Assembly (NCBI RefSeq): GCF_001648175.1
Contig: NZ_CP015243.1
Location: forward strand, 3,844,001 to 3,908,000
Source of the DNA: Halotalea alkalilenta
GTDB taxonomy: Bacteria > Pseudomonadota > Gammaproteobacteria > Pseudomonadales > Halomonadaceae
Direction: 5' to 3'
Length of the DNA stretch: 64,000 nt
The position numbers and the translations under genes were made by a program. Below are positions 50,135 to 59,442 of the stretch, piece after piece. Numbering within the stretch: position 1 is the stretch's first letter; every line of letters starts with the position of its first letter. The notes under the pieces were generated by a model, which was given only the letters and a program-made list of their open reading frames with translations, had not been told where the DNA came from and did no database searches.

Positions 50135-50782
50135 TCACCAGCGCGCACCGAAGGACTGGCGCAGCGCTTCGATCTGCTCCTCGTCCAGCGTGGTCACGTC
50201 GCGGCCGTGCAGCAGCAGGCAGAGCCGCGCGGTCTCCTCGAGCTCTTCCATCGCACTGCGCGCCGACGCGAGCGTCGCTGCGGAAACCACCGGGCCGTGA
50301 TTGGCCAGCAGCACCGCGGTATGGCTCGCCGCCATCTCGGCGACCGCCTCGCCCATCGCCGGATCCCCAGGGCGGAAATAGGGCAACAGCGGCAGCCGGC
50401 CGACGCGCATGACGAAATAGGGCGTGATCGGCGGTATGCACGAGCGGGTATCGAGCCCGGAGAGGCACGAAAGCGCAGTGGCATAGGTCGCGTGCAGGTG
50501 GATCACCGCGCCGGCCTCGGGGCGCTGTTCGTAGAAGGCGCGATGGAGAAACGACTCCTTGGTCGGCGGGTCGCCGGCGAGCAGCCGACCCTCCCAGTCG
50601 AGCTTGCTGATTCGCTCCGGCTCGAGCTCGCCGAGCGCTACATTGGTCGGCGTCATCAGCCAGCCGTCGTCGAGCTTGGCACTCAAATTGCCGGAGGTGC
50701 CCGGCGCCATGCCGAGGCTGCGAAACTCGCGTCCGATCCTGCACAGCTCATCTCGCAGCTGGGATTCGTCGCGCCCGCTCAT
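50135..50782 (-). CDS. otnC: 3-oxo-tetronate 4-phosphate decarboxylase OtnC
   Basis: 215-residue class II aldolase/adducin-family enzyme. Zinc site: HLHATYATAL and the later ANHGPVV His; GTSGNLSAKL near the N-terminus. In this pathway it decarboxylates 3-oxo-tetronate 4-phosphate to dihydroxyacetone phosphate. ATG 50782 has GGGAGG 7 nt upstream and overlaps the otnK stop by four bases, so it is chosen over an ATG 15 bp earlier. Confidence 0.9.
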   Translation of the reverse strand: MSGRDESQLRDELCRIGREFRSLGMAPGTSGNLSAKLDDGWLMTPTNVALGELEPERISKLDWEGRLLAGDPPTKESFLHRAFYEQRPEAGAVIHLHATYATALSCLSGLDTRSCIPPITPYFVMRVGRLPLLPYFRPGDPAMGEAVAEMAASHTAVLLANHGPVVSAATLASARSAMEELEETARLCLLLHGRDVTTLDEEQIEALRQSFGARW

Positions 50783-52050
50783 GGCAGCACCTCCCATGCA
50801 CGGGTCATGAAATCGACCTGGCCGAAGTTCCCTGACTTCAATGCCAGCGCCAGCGCGGGCTCGCGGCCGACGCTGTGGGTCCAGGGCACCCCTGTATCGA
50901 TGCTCGGGCCGATCTTGAGCCCTTCGACGCCGAGCGCTTCGACCACCGCGCCCGAGCTCTCACCTCCAGCGACCAGGATTCGTCGGACCCCGGCCTCATC
51001 CACCAGCCGCCGTGCAAGACATGCCAGCGCGCGCTCGACCAGCGCACCAGACGCCTCGACACCGAAGCGGGCCTGAACCTCGCGCAGCCGCTCGGCGGGG
51101 CTGCTGGCGTGGACCACCACCGGCCCTTGGTCGAGTCTCGCCAGGCAGTAGTCGAACAGCGATTGAAGATGCGTGTCGAAATCCTCTGCCAGCGACTCGA
51201 CCTCCACTGCGATGCTCGGATAGCGCCCACGGGCATGCTCGAGCTGCCCGAGGGTCGCTCTGGAACAGCTACCGCTCAGGATCAGCGCGCGCCCTTCGAT
51301 CGGCGGCAGCCGGTCCGCGTCCGCGCGGGCGGTGAAGCCATCCAAGGTGGCAGGGATCGAAAGCCCCAGCCCCGAGCCGCCGGTGAGCAGCACCGAATCG
51401 CTGGCGGCGGCGGCGAGCAGGTGAAGATCCGCCTCGTCGAGGGTGTCGCAGATCGCGATGCCGACGCCCTCCCCGCGCAGCGCCTCGATCCGCGCACGCA
51501 CCGCCTCGACACCCTTGGCGAGATCGTGATGGCTGACCAGCCCGACCCGATGCCGGGTCTGCGGCGCGAGTACGCGCAGCAGGCAAGGGTCGGTCATCGG
51601 CGTTAGCGGATGGTCCTGCATGCCGCTTTCGTTCAGCAGCACTTCGTTGGCGAACAGGTAACCGTTGTAGACCGTGCGCCGGTTGGCCGGTAGCGCCGGC
51701 ACCGCAAGAGTGAAATCGACCCCAAGCGCCGCCATCAGCGCGTCGGTGACCGGCCCGATGTTGCCTTCGGCGGTGGAATCGAACGTCGAGCAGTACTTGA
51801 AGTAGAAACGCTCACAGCCCTGCTCACGCAGCCAAGCGAGCGCCGCAAGCGAGAGCTCGACCGCGCGCTCTGGTGCCACGGTACGCGATTTGAGCGCGAC
51901 CACCACCGCGTCGCAGTCGTCATCCAGCGCCGCACCGGGGACACCGATGGTCTGCACCACTCGCATGCCCGCCGCCACCAATTGGCTAGCGAGATCGGTA
52001 GCGCCAGTGAAATCGTCAGCGATACAGCCGAGCAGAAGTTTGTCAGCCAT
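50779..52050 (-). CDS. otnK: 3-oxo-tetronate kinase OtnK (DUF1537)
   Basis: 423-residue four-carbon acid sugar kinase. N-terminal LGCIADDFTGATDLASQLV, FYFKYCSTFDSTAEGNIGPV, and the C-terminal nucleotide-binding segment LVAGGESSGAVVEAL. It phosphorylates O4 of 3-oxo-tetronate. ATG 52050 has AGGAGG 7 nt upstream, and only two bases separate it from the ltnD stop. Confidence 0.93.
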   Translation of the reverse strand: MADKLLLGCIADDFTGATDLASQLVAAGMRVVQTIGVPGAALDDDCDAVVVALKSRTVAPERAVELSLAALAWLREQGCERFYFKYCSTFDSTAEGNIGPVTDALMAALGVDFTLAVPALPANRRTVYNGYLFANEVLLNESGMQDHPLTPMTDPCLLRVLAPQTRHRVGLVSHHDLAKGVEAVRARIEALRGEGVGIAICDTLDEADLHLLAAAASDSVLLTGGSGLGLSIPATLDGFTARADADRLPPIEGRALILSGSCSRATLGQLEHARGRYPSIAVEVESLAEDFDTHLQSLFDYCLARLDQGPVVVHASSPAERLREVQARFGVEASGALVERALACLARRLVDEAGVRRILVAGGESSGAVVEALGVEGLKIGPSIDTGVPWTHSVGREPALALALKSGNFGQVDFMTRAWEVLP

Positions 52051-52052
52051 GC

Positions 52053-52970
52053 TCAAGCCTCCTTTGCTTTGGGTAGCTGTACGCCTGGGAAGATTTTCAC
52101 CACTGCGGCGTCATCCTCACCACCAAGCCCCATCGCGGAGGCCTGGGTGAACATCGAAAGCGCCTGGGCGGTGAGCGGCAGCGGGAACTTGCGCCCCAGG
52201 GCGCTTTCGTGGACCAGGCCCAGATCCTTGACGAAGATGTCGACCGCCGAACGTGGCGAGTAGTCCGCATGGAGGATATGCGGCACGCGGTTTTCGAACA
52301 TCCAGGAGTTGCCAGCGCTGGCGGTGATCACCTCGAACAGCGCATCCGGATCGCAGCCACCGCTGATGCCGTAGGCCATCGCCTCGGCGGCGGCGGCGAT
52401 GTGCACGCCGGCGAGCAGCTGGTTGACCAGCTTGACCTGGGAACCCGCACCGATCGCCTCGCCGAGACGAAAAAGCCGCGCCGACACCGCATCCAATGCG
52501 CCCGCCGCTTTGTCGAACGCCTCGGCCCCGCCGGAGGCCATCACCGTCAGTTCACCCGCAGCGGCCTTGACCGCACCGCCGGAGATCGGCGCATCGATCA
52601 GGCTGAGGCCAAGCGCCTCGAGCGGCGCCGCAAGCGCGCGTACCGCATCGGGGGCGCAGGTGGCGCACTGGATCACCACGCCTCCCGGCGCCATCCGCGT
52701 ACAGGCCCCCTGCTCGCCGAGCAGCACTTCCTGGGCCTGGCGAGCATTGACCACCACGCAGAACAGCACATCGACCCGTTCGCCGAGCGCCGCGGGGCTT
52801 TGCGCCACATGCCCGCCGTCGGCTGCGAAGCTCGAGCGCGCTGACTCGCTGAGATCGCAGCCCCAGGTGTCGAAACCAGCGCGCAGCAGCGAGCGCGCAA
52901 TCCCCATGCCCATCGATCCCAGGCCGATCACACCGACCGAGGGGAGCGCTACGTTCTGGGTTTGCTGCAT
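52053..52970 (-). CDS. ltnD: L-threonate dehydrogenase LtnD
   Basis: 305-residue beta-hydroxyacid dehydrogenase. NAD-binding GLGSMGMGIARSLLRAGF, substrate motif DAPISGGAVKAAAGELTVMASG, and catalytic Lys in GAGSQVKLVNQLL. In the cluster context it oxidises L-threonate at C2. It lies 70 bp downstream of the GntR regulator and leads into otnK with a 2-bp gap. Confidence 0.92.
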   Translation of the reverse strand: MQQTQNVALPSVGVIGLGSMGMGIARSLLRAGFDTWGCDLSESARSSFAADGGHVAQSPAALGERVDVLFCVVVNARQAQEVLLGEQGACTRMAPGGVVIQCATCAPDAVRALAAPLEALGLSLIDAPISGGAVKAAAGELTVMASGGAEAFDKAAGALDAVSARLFRLGEAIGAGSQVKLVNQLLAGVHIAAAAEAMAYGISGGCDPDALFEVITASAGNSWMFENRVPHILHADYSPRSAVDIFVKDLGLVHESALGRKFPLPLTAQALSMFTQASAMGLGGEDDAAVVKIFPGVQLPKAKEA

Positions 52971-53040
52971 TGTTGCCCCCTATCCAGGATGGTATTTCCT
53001 CAACCTCGCACGCCCCGCAGGTCTCCCTGACTAGGGCGAG

Positions 53041-53733
53041 TCAACACGCCCTGAGGCGCAGTTCGGCATGCTCTAGGTGGCTTCTGATCGCCGCCGACGC
53101 CCCCTGCGCATCCTGTGCCTCGATTCGCTCGACGATCAGCGCATGCTCACGCTCGACCTGCCGCATGTAGACACCGCGCTTGGCTTCGTTGGAGCGGGTG
53201 ATCCTTATCGTGCGCCGCAGCAGTACGTGGCACAGATTGACCACCTTGAGCAGGTAAGGACTGTTGGACGCCTCCGCGACCAAGCGGTGGAAAGCGACAT
53301 CCTCCTCGACACCATCGCCCCCAGCCGCCACCGCCTCATCGAGTTCCTCCAGCGCCATCTTCAACCGCCGCAGCTGTGCTGGCGTACGACGCAGCGCCGC
53401 CAGCTCCGCCGCCTCGCTTTCGAGTGCCCGTCTCAACTCGAGCACGCCCGTTACCGCGCTCAACTGGTCACCCGGTAGCGGCAGGCTGATCATCGCCGAG
53501 GCCACTTCGGCGACGTAGCTGCCGCTTCCTCGCCGCGAGACCACCAAACCCGCATCACGAAGCACGGAAATCGCCTCCCGCACCACGGACCGGCTGATCT
53601 CGAAACGCTCGCAGAGCGCGGCCTCGGTAGGCAGCCGCTCACCTGGGGCGAGCGCGCCACTGATAATTTCCTCACGCAACCAATCCGCCACTTGGTGAGA
53701 CAAATGCGGCGAACGTGCAGGTAAATCACTCAT
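53041..53733 (-). CDS. GntR/FadR-family transcriptional regulator of the tetronate locus
   Basis: 230 residues: N-terminal winged helix-turn-helix (LREEIISGALAPGERLPTEAALCERFEISRSVVREAI) and a C-terminal all-helical FCD effector domain with metal-binding His residues (for example DVAFHRLVAEAS). It is transcribed toward ltnD-otnK-otnC-otnI and diverges from the permease. The palindrome in the shared promoter is the expected operator. Confidence 0.9.
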   Translation of the reverse strand: MSDLPARSPHLSHQVADWLREEIISGALAPGERLPTEAALCERFEISRSVVREAISVLRDAGLVVSRRGSGSYVAEVASAMISLPLPGDQLSAVTGVLELRRALESEAAELAALRRTPAQLRRLKMALEELDEAVAAGGDGVEEDVAFHRLVAEASNSPYLLKVVNLCHVLLRRTIRITRSNEAKRGVYMRQVEREHALIVERIEAQDAQGASAAIRSHLEHAELRLRAC

Positions 53734-53772
53734 CGCGATAACGATCTCCGACTAATGGCGATCTTCCCAACC

Positions 53773-53805
53773 GCGATATTTGTCAGACAACATTACAAAT
53801 ATCGC
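53773..53805. promoter_or_regulatory. Palindromic operator of the tetronate locus
   Basis: Perfect 11-bp inverted arms GCGATATTTGT (53773-53783) and ACAAATATCGC (53795-53805) around 11 bp. Inside lies a second palindrome TTGTC-A-GACAA (53780-53790), which has the form of FadR/FCD-type GntR operators. It sits between the divergent gntR and permease genes. Confidence 0.75.
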
Positions 53806-53878
53806 CAATGGAGTTCAATTCATCCTTTGGGTGAAAGAGCCACACCATCACCACCAAACGACAAAGGATATACCCGAT

Positions 53879-55231
53879 ATGGACATGCATATGCTGGCTG
53901 CCCTAGTGCTGGGCGTCGTGTCGGTCATCACCTTGATTCTGCGCTCAAGACTCGACCCCTTCGCCGCGCTGCTGATCGGGGCGCTGGTCACGGGGCTGAT
54001 TGCGGGAGTCTCGCCAGATGCCCTGGTAACCTCGATCACCCAAGGCTTCGGCGCAACGCTGGCCAGCATCGGTATCGTCATCGGCCTGGGGGTGATGCTG
54101 GGCAAGGTGATGGAGGTCACCGGGGCGGCCACGGTACTGGCGCGGATGTTCATCCGCCTGTTCGGCAAGAACCGCGAAGAGATCGCGATGGCCACCACTG
54201 GCGCCGTAGTCTCGGTGCCGGTCTTCTGCGACACCGCGTTCGTCATGCTTCACCCGCTGGTGAAACCGCTCGCCCGACATGCCAAACGCTCGGTCGTGGC
54301 GCTTTCGATCGCGCTGGCGGGGGGCCTTGCGATCAGTCACCACATGGTACCGCCAACGCCCGGGCCATTGGCCGCAGCGGCACTGCTGGGCCTGGATCTG
54401 GGGGCGCTGTTCGCCGCGGGGGCGCTGTTCATCATCGCGCTGCTGCCGGTGGTGATCATCTACGCCCGCATCGTCGGGCCCAGGCTGGAAAGCCAACGCT
54501 TGGGCTACACCGCCGACTCCGAGGAGGAGGAGCAGGCCGACGAGACCAACCAGGACGAACAGCACAACAATGCACACATCGGGCCATGGAAAGCACTGGC
54601 GCCCATCCTGGTGCCGGTGGTACTGATCCTCACCAACACGTTCAGCCAAGCGCTCGTCCCGGGATCGCACTTCGCCGCGCTCGCCACCTTCTTCGGCGCA
54701 CCGGCCATCGCCTTGCTGATCGGTCTGCTCATCGCACTCTATACGCTGCCTTCAAAGCGCACCTCCCGCGAAACCATCGTCGGTTGGATGGGAACCGCCG
54801 CGGCCTCCGGCGGGATGATCATCTTCATCACCGGCGCAGGGGGCGCCTATGGCCAGGTACTGCGCGATTCAGGGGTCGGCAGTTCGCTCGGCGCCGCGGT
54901 ATCGGAATGGGCCTTGCCGCTGTTCATGGTGCCCTTCGTCATCGCGACGGTAGTACGCGTAGCTCAAGGCTCCGGTACCGTCGCCATCATCACCGCCGCC
55001 ACGCTCTCCGTACCGCTGGTGGAAAGCGGCGGGCTGGATCCGCTGCTGGCCGCGCTCGCGGTCTGCGCAGGATCGATGGCGATGCCCTACTACAACGACT
55101 CCTACTTCTGGGTCGTGACCCGCTTCACCGGCCTGAGCGGTAGCGCAGCCCTGAAGATGCACACCGGTATGCTGACGACACTGTGGTTGGCCAGCATCCC
55201 CCTATTGATCATCGCATCATTGGTGCTCTGA
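53879..55231 (+). CDS. GntP-family permease (putative tetronate transporter)
   Basis: 450-residue inner-membrane transporter of the gluconate:H+ symporter family, about 12-14 spans. Signatures: SITQGFGATLASIGIVIGLG, GKVMEVTGAA, SVPVFCDTAFVML and SHHMVPPTPGPLAAA. A charged linker rich in Asp/Glu/Gln separates the two halves near residue 215-230. AAAGGA lies about 10 nt before ATG 53879; the frame is open 99 bp upstream through non-family, His-rich sequence. Location implies uptake of L-threonate or D-erythronate. Confidence 0.9.
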   Translation: MDMHMLAALVLGVVSVITLILRSRLDPFAALLIGALVTGLIAGVSPDALVTSITQGFGATLASIGIVIGLGVMLGKVMEVTGAATVLARMFIRLFGKNREEIAMATTGAVVSVPVFCDTAFVMLHPLVKPLARHAKRSVVALSIALAGGLAISHHMVPPTPGPLAAAALLGLDLGALFAAGALFIIALLPVVIIYARIVGPRLESQRLGYTADSEEEEQADETNQDEQHNNAHIGPWKALAPILVPVVLILTNTFSQALVPGSHFAALATFFGAPAIALLIGLLIALYTLPSKRTSRETIVGWMGTAAASGGMIIFITGAGGAYGQVLRDSGVGSSLGAAVSEWALPLFMVPFVIATVVRVAQGSGTVAIITAATLSVPLVESGGLDPLLAALAVCAGSMAMPYYNDSYFWVVTRFTGLSGSAALKMHTGMLTTLWLASIPLLIIASLVL

Positions 55232-55288
55232 CCAGCGCATCGATGCCCATTGCACCCATCGACACCATCCAATCGAGGAGTTTCGAAC

Positions 55289-56248
55289 ATGCATCTCATC
55301 GTCACCGGCGGGGCAGGCTTTCTCGGCAGCCGTTTGATTTCCGCGCTGCTCTCACCGAAAAACGAACGTCTCGGGCTCGACGTCACCCACATCACTTCAC
55401 TCGACCGAGTGGCCTGTCCACTCGATCATCCTAACGTCGAATCGGTGATTGGCGATATCGAAGACCCCGGCCTGGTCCGCTCGCTCATCAGGGAGGATAC
55501 GTTCGGTATCGCTCACCTCGCGGCCATCGTCAGCTCCCAGGCGGAGAGCGATTTCGAACTGGGCATGCACGTCAACCTGGATGCCACGCGGGCGATACTG
55601 GATGCCTGTCGGCTGCATTCCAAGCGCCTGCGGCTGCTGTTCACCAGCTCCCTGGCGGTGTTCGGCGCAGGCGTGGGCCGACGCGTGGAGGATCACAGCT
55701 GCGTCAAGCCACGCTCGTCGTACGGGACCCAGAAAGCGATCGGCGAACTCCTGGTCAGCGATTACAGCAGGCACGGTTTCGTCGACGGTCGCGTCTGTCG
55801 TCTACCCACCATCGTCGTTCGTCCCGGGCGCCCGAACGCGGCGGCCTCCTCCTTCGCCAGCGGGATCATCCGCGAGCCGCTCAGCGGCGTTCCAAGCGTC
55901 TGCCCGGTATCACCCTCACTGAGCATGTGGCTCTCCTCTCCGGAGACCGTGATCGATAACCTGATCCACGCGCTCGCCATCGAGGAGCGGCTGATCGACG
56001 AGGATCGAGTGATCAATCTGCCCGGTATCAGCGTCAGTGTCGAAGACATGCTGGGTGCGCTGGAGCGGCAAGCGGGCAAGGAGACGAGGTCGCTGGTCAG
56101 TTTCGAACACGACGCCAGGATCGATGCGATCGTCTCCAGCTGGCCCGAATCGTTCGATACGCAACGAGCCGATGCCTTGGGCTTCCACACCGATGCCGGA
56201 TTCGACGCAATCATCGACAAGTTCATCGCCAGCCGCTCATCGACATGA
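55289..56248 (+). CDS. denD: D-erythronate dehydrogenase DenD
   Basis: 319-residue extended short-chain dehydrogenase. NAD-binding VTGGAGFLGSRLI at residues 4-16, catalytic Tyr-x3-Lys in SSYGTQKAIGE, and the variable C-terminal substrate domain. DenD oxidises D-erythronate at C2, feeding OtnI/OtnK/OtnC. ATG 55289 has GAGGAG 8 nt upstream; it lies 57 bp after the permease and is almost certainly co-transcribed with it. Confidence 0.9.
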   Translation: MHLIVTGGAGFLGSRLISALLSPKNERLGLDVTHITSLDRVACPLDHPNVESVIGDIEDPGLVRSLIREDTFGIAHLAAIVSSQAESDFELGMHVNLDATRAILDACRLHSKRLRLLFTSSLAVFGAGVGRRVEDHSCVKPRSSYGTQKAIGELLVSDYSRHGFVDGRVCRLPTIVVRPGRPNAAASSFASGIIREPLSGVPSVCPVSPSLSMWLSSPETVIDNLIHALAIEERLIDEDRVINLPGISVSVEDMLGALERQAGKETRSLVSFEHDARIDAIVSSWPESFDTQRADALGFHTDAGFDAIIDKFIASRSST

Positions 56249-56306
56249 GCTAGCCGCGAAGCATCGCCGCGCCGGCCCGCTCGAGCGGGTCGGCGCGGCT
56301 GGGCGC

Positions 56307-57356
56307 TCAAGCCCTTGGCAGTTCGATCTGCAGCTTGATGTCGGCGGGCCGCCCTTCGGCCGCGCGCTCGAACGCTTCGATCGCGCGATCGAAGGGATAG
56401 GTCTCGCGGATCAGCGCCTTGAGATCGACTTTGCCGGAGGCGATCAGTGCGATCGCGCGATCATAGACATTGGCGTAGCGGAACACCGTCTCGATGCGGA
56501 TCTCCTTGGCCTGCGCCGCGACCACGTCGAAACGCACAGGCTCCACCGGCATGCCGACCAGCACCAGCGCACCGCCCGGGCGTACGCAGGCGATCGCATC
56601 GTCGTATACCCTCGGGCTGCCGCTGGCTTCGAATACCGCATCGGCCCCCCAGTCATCACCGCACAACAGGGAGAGCCGGTCACGCAGCGACTCGCAAGAG
56701 ACGTTGACCGGAATCAGGCCGGGATAGCCCGCGGCAAGCTCGAGCTTCTCGTCGACGACGTCCGAAATCACCACCTGTCCGGCGCCCGAGGCGAGCGCCG
56801 CTAGCGCGACCATCAGTCCAATGGTACCGGCGCCGGTAACCACGCAGAGATCACCCGGTTTGATCCCAGCCTTGACCGAAGCCTGGACGCCGACCGCGAA
56901 CGGCTCGACCATCGCCCCCTCGGCATGGCTGACCGCGTCGGGCAGGCGATAGGTGAATGCCGCTGGGTGGACCACCTCGGGGGTGAGGCAGCCGTGAATC
57001 GGCGGCGTGGCCCAGAACGTCACCCTCGGGTCGACGTTGTAGATACCGAGCCGGGAGGCGCGCGACTGTGGATCGGGAATCCCCGGCTCCATGCACACGC
57101 GATCGCCCACCTCGAGATGGCGCACGTTGGCGCCGACCTCGATCACTTCCCCCGATGCCTCGTGGCCCAGCACCATTGGCTGCTCGACCACGAACGGCCC
57201 GATCCTGCCATGGGTGTAGTAGTGGATATCGCTGCCACAGATTCCCACGGTGCGGATCGCGATGCGCACGTCATCCGCGCCCAGCCGGTCATCCAGCGCG
57301 ATCTCACGCAGCGAGAGCTGTCCTTTCTCCTCGAGTACCAGCGCTTTGGCGTTCAT
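56307..57356 (-). CDS. Xylitol/sorbitol dehydrogenase-like zinc dehydrogenase
   Basis: 349-residue medium-chain dehydrogenase of the polyol type. Catalytic zinc ligands in [14 protein letters not shown] (Cys), GHEASGEV (His-Glu) and VEPFAVG. The structural zinc lobe is missing: the usual four cysteines are replaced by [17 protein letters not shown], as in sorbitol and xylitol dehydrogenases. NAD-binding [22 protein letters not shown] lies 8 nt before the ATG. It follows the TRAP transporter genes by 285 bp on the same strand, suggesting the transporter imports its polyol substrate. Confidence 0.85.
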   Translation of the reverse strand: MNAKALVLEEKGQLSLREIALDDRLGADDVRIAIRTVGICGSDIHYYTHGRIGPFVVEQPMVLGHEASGEVIEVGANVRHLEVGDRVCMEPGIPDPQSRASRLGIYNVDPRVTFWATPPIHGCLTPEVVHPAAFTYRLPDAVSHAEGAMVEPFAVGVQASVKAGIKPGDLCVVTGAGTIGLMVALAALASGAGQVVISDVVDEKLELAAGYPGLIPVNVSCESLRDRLSLLCGDDWGADAVFEASGSPRVYDDAIACVRPGGALVLVGMPVEPVRFDVVAAQAKEIRIETVFRYANVYDRAIALIASGKVDLKALIRETYPFDRAIEAFERAAEGRPADIKLQIELPRA

Positions 57357-57531
57357 TCTTGGTTACCTCCCCTATGGCCTGGCCGCGCACTGAAATCGAC
57401 GCCGAGCGTGAGGGCGTCATCGTCAGTTGGAAGCTAATCCCTGGCCGGCGCGCTCGCTAGCGAGGCTCGTGCACGAAAGAGATCCTCTCTTTCACCGGAT
57501 CGAAGAAAAGAACGGCGAACCCGCATAGCGC

Positions 57532-57554
57532 AAGGCCCCAATGAATGGGGCCTT
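57532..57554. terminator. Hairpin between TRAP genes and dehydrogenase
   Basis: Perfect 9-bp stem AAGGCCCCA/TGGGGCCTT with a 5-nt loop in the 285-bp gap. No T tract on either side; it may be a weak terminator of the TRAP operon or a leader structure of the dehydrogenase mRNA. Confidence 0.4.
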
Positions 57555-57641
57555 CGGGCGAACAGGCATACGAATGCGACTAAATGGCTAGGCTAAACGG
57601 CTGAGCAAGAAGGCACCGGTGAGACACGAAAGAGCGGCGCC

Positions 57642-58910
57642 TCACCCCTTGGCCAGCCACAGCGCCAGGGCGGGAAACAGGTAGACCAAAATCAACGCAA
57701 CCACCATCAGGGCGAAGAACGGCACCACCCCGCGCACGATCTCACCCATCCGCGCGCCCGCCACCGCCTGGAGCACGAACAGGTTCATCCCCACCGGCGG
57801 CGTGATCAGAGCGAACTCGATCATGATCACGAAGAGGATGCCGAACCACACGAGGTCGATTCCCATGCCGAGCAGCGAGGGCAGCAGGATCGGCACCATC
57901 AGCAGCAGCAGCGAGACCGACTCGAGGAACAGTCCTACGACCAGCACCACCAGCGCCACCACCAGCAGGAAACCGAGCGGAGTGGTGAAGGTCGCGGTGA
58001 TCTGGGCGGTGATCTGCTGCGGGATGTCGTAAAGCGCCACCGCATGGCCGAACAGCTTGGCGCCGATGATGATCAAAAACAGCGTCACGGTAGTGCGGAA
58101 GCTGTCGAGCACCGCCTGGCGCAGGTCGGCCCAGTTGAGCCTGCCCAGCAGCCCGACCAGCAGAACCGCTGCCACCGCGCCAATGCCCGCCGCCTCGGTG
58201 GGCGTGAATGCGCCGGTGTAGATGCCGCCGACGATCAGTACCGCGAGCCCCAGCGCAGGCAGCGCACCACGGCTCGCCCGCCAGCGCTGTTTCAAGCTCT
58301 GCGGGGTGAGGCGAGGCGCGCCGTGGCGGGTAAAGGCGTGAACCAGGCAGGCGAGCATGAAAAGCCCGGTCAGCACCAGGCCCGGGACGATACCGGCGAG
58401 GAACAGCTCGACGATCGACTCCTCGGTGATCGCGCCGTAGATGATCAACGGGATCGAAGGTGGGATCAGCACCCCCAGGGTACCGCCGGCGGCAAGCAGT
58501 CCATAGACGAAGCGTTTCGGATAGCCGCGCGAGGTCATTTCGCCGATCGCCACGTTGCCTATCGTTGCCGCGGTCGCCACCGACGAGCCGCAGATCGCCG
58601 AAAACAGCGCGCAGGAGAGGATCGTCGCCACGCCGAGCCCTCCCGGCCAGTGGCCGACCCAGCTCTGCACCGCAGCGAACAGATCACGCCCCATGCCGCC
58701 ACGCAGCAGCACGTTCGACATCAACAGGAACAGCGGCACCGAGAGCAGCACGAAGCTGTCGATCCCCTCGATCAGCCCTAGCGGTATGCTGATCATCGGA
58801 ATCTCGATCCACCAAAGCATCACCGCCGCCAGCAGGGCGAAGGCGAATGCCACCGGCACCCCGGCGGCGAGCAGTGCGAGCAGCGCGGCCACCACCCACC
58901 AGGCGCTCAT
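57642..58910 (-). CDS. TRAP transporter large permease (DctM)
   Basis: 422-residue large membrane subunit of a tripartite ATP-independent transporter, about 12 spans. Signatures: GIDSFVLLSVPLFLLMSNVL, ATIGNVAIGEM, LGVLIPPSIPLIIYG, FTPTEAAGIGAV and LITPPVGMNLFVLQ. ATG 58910 overlaps the stop of the small subunit by four bases; the frame continues upstream in the shadow of dctQ. Needs the small subunit to function. Confidence 0.93.
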   Translation of the reverse strand: MSAWWVVAALLALLAAGVPVAFAFALLAAVMLWWIEIPMISIPLGLIEGIDSFVLLSVPLFLLMSNVLLRGGMGRDLFAAVQSWVGHWPGGLGVATILSCALFSAICGSSVATAATIGNVAIGEMTSRGYPKRFVYGLLAAGGTLGVLIPPSIPLIIYGAITEESIVELFLAGIVPGLVLTGLFMLACLVHAFTRHGAPRLTPQSLKQRWRASRGALPALGLAVLIVGGIYTGAFTPTEAAGIGAVAAVLLVGLLGRLNWADLRQAVLDSFRTTVTLFLIIIGAKLFGHAVALYDIPQQITAQITATFTTPLGFLLVVALVVLVVGLFLESVSLLLLMVPILLPSLLGMGIDLVWFGILFVIMIEFALITPPVGMNLFVLQAVAGARMGEIVRGVVPFFALMVVALILVYLFPALALWLAKG

Positions 58911-59442
58911 TGCAGCACCTCCCGCACCGGCCGGCGCTGGCCGCATACCAGACGGACGAGCTCGAGCAGCGCCTGGGCGCAGAGCAGGCCGAAGCCGATC
59001 GGCACCGCCGCTTCGCTGGTCCAGGCTGGCAGCATCAGAAGGCTCGCCGAGGCGCGCCCCACGCTCAGGCTCTCGATCAGCGAGATCGCACCGAACCAGG
59101 TGGCCAGCAGGCTGAAGGCGAGCACCGCGACGAGTGCCAGCAGGTCGCTCACCAGGCGAACGCGCTCGCCCCCCATTCACGGATCACGGTGATGCGAATC
59201 AAGCCGTCATGGCGCAACACGTAGGCGGCACCGAGATAGGTGGCCCACAGCTGGGCGAGCAGGGTCAGCTCCTCGACCCAGATCGAGGGTGAATTGAGCA
59301 GGTAGCGCCACACCACCTCGTAACAGATCGCCACTGCCACCGCAGCGAACAGCCAAGCGCCGAGCAGTGCGGCGAACTCGGCGAGCCGGTCGATCGGGTT
59401 GGCAGGGGCAGCGGTGGAGATGGGACTGCGCTCGGGCATCAT
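58907..59442 (-). pseudogene. TRAP transporter small permease (DctQ), frameshifted
   Basis: The 5' part (59442-59152) encodes the first two spans and the family motif YEVVWRYLLNSPSIWVEELT, then ends prematurely after IREWGASAFAW. The 3' part, in the next frame (from about 59176 to 58907), encodes the remaining spans (LVSDLLALVAVLAFSLLATWFGAI and onward). The frames meet at six consecutive G on the minus strand (59167-59172 as C). Adding one G gives IREWGGERVRLVSD and a normal 178-residue DctQ. It may be an assembly error, a recent mutation or a slippage site. The overlaps with dctP and dctM (ATGA) are intact. Confidence 0.85.

Noticed and set aside
53755-55143. 462-codon frame overlapping the GntP permease on the same strand
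   Set aside because: The permease frame has clear membrane spans and family motifs; the alternative frame is Arg/Gly-rich and starts inside the operator region.
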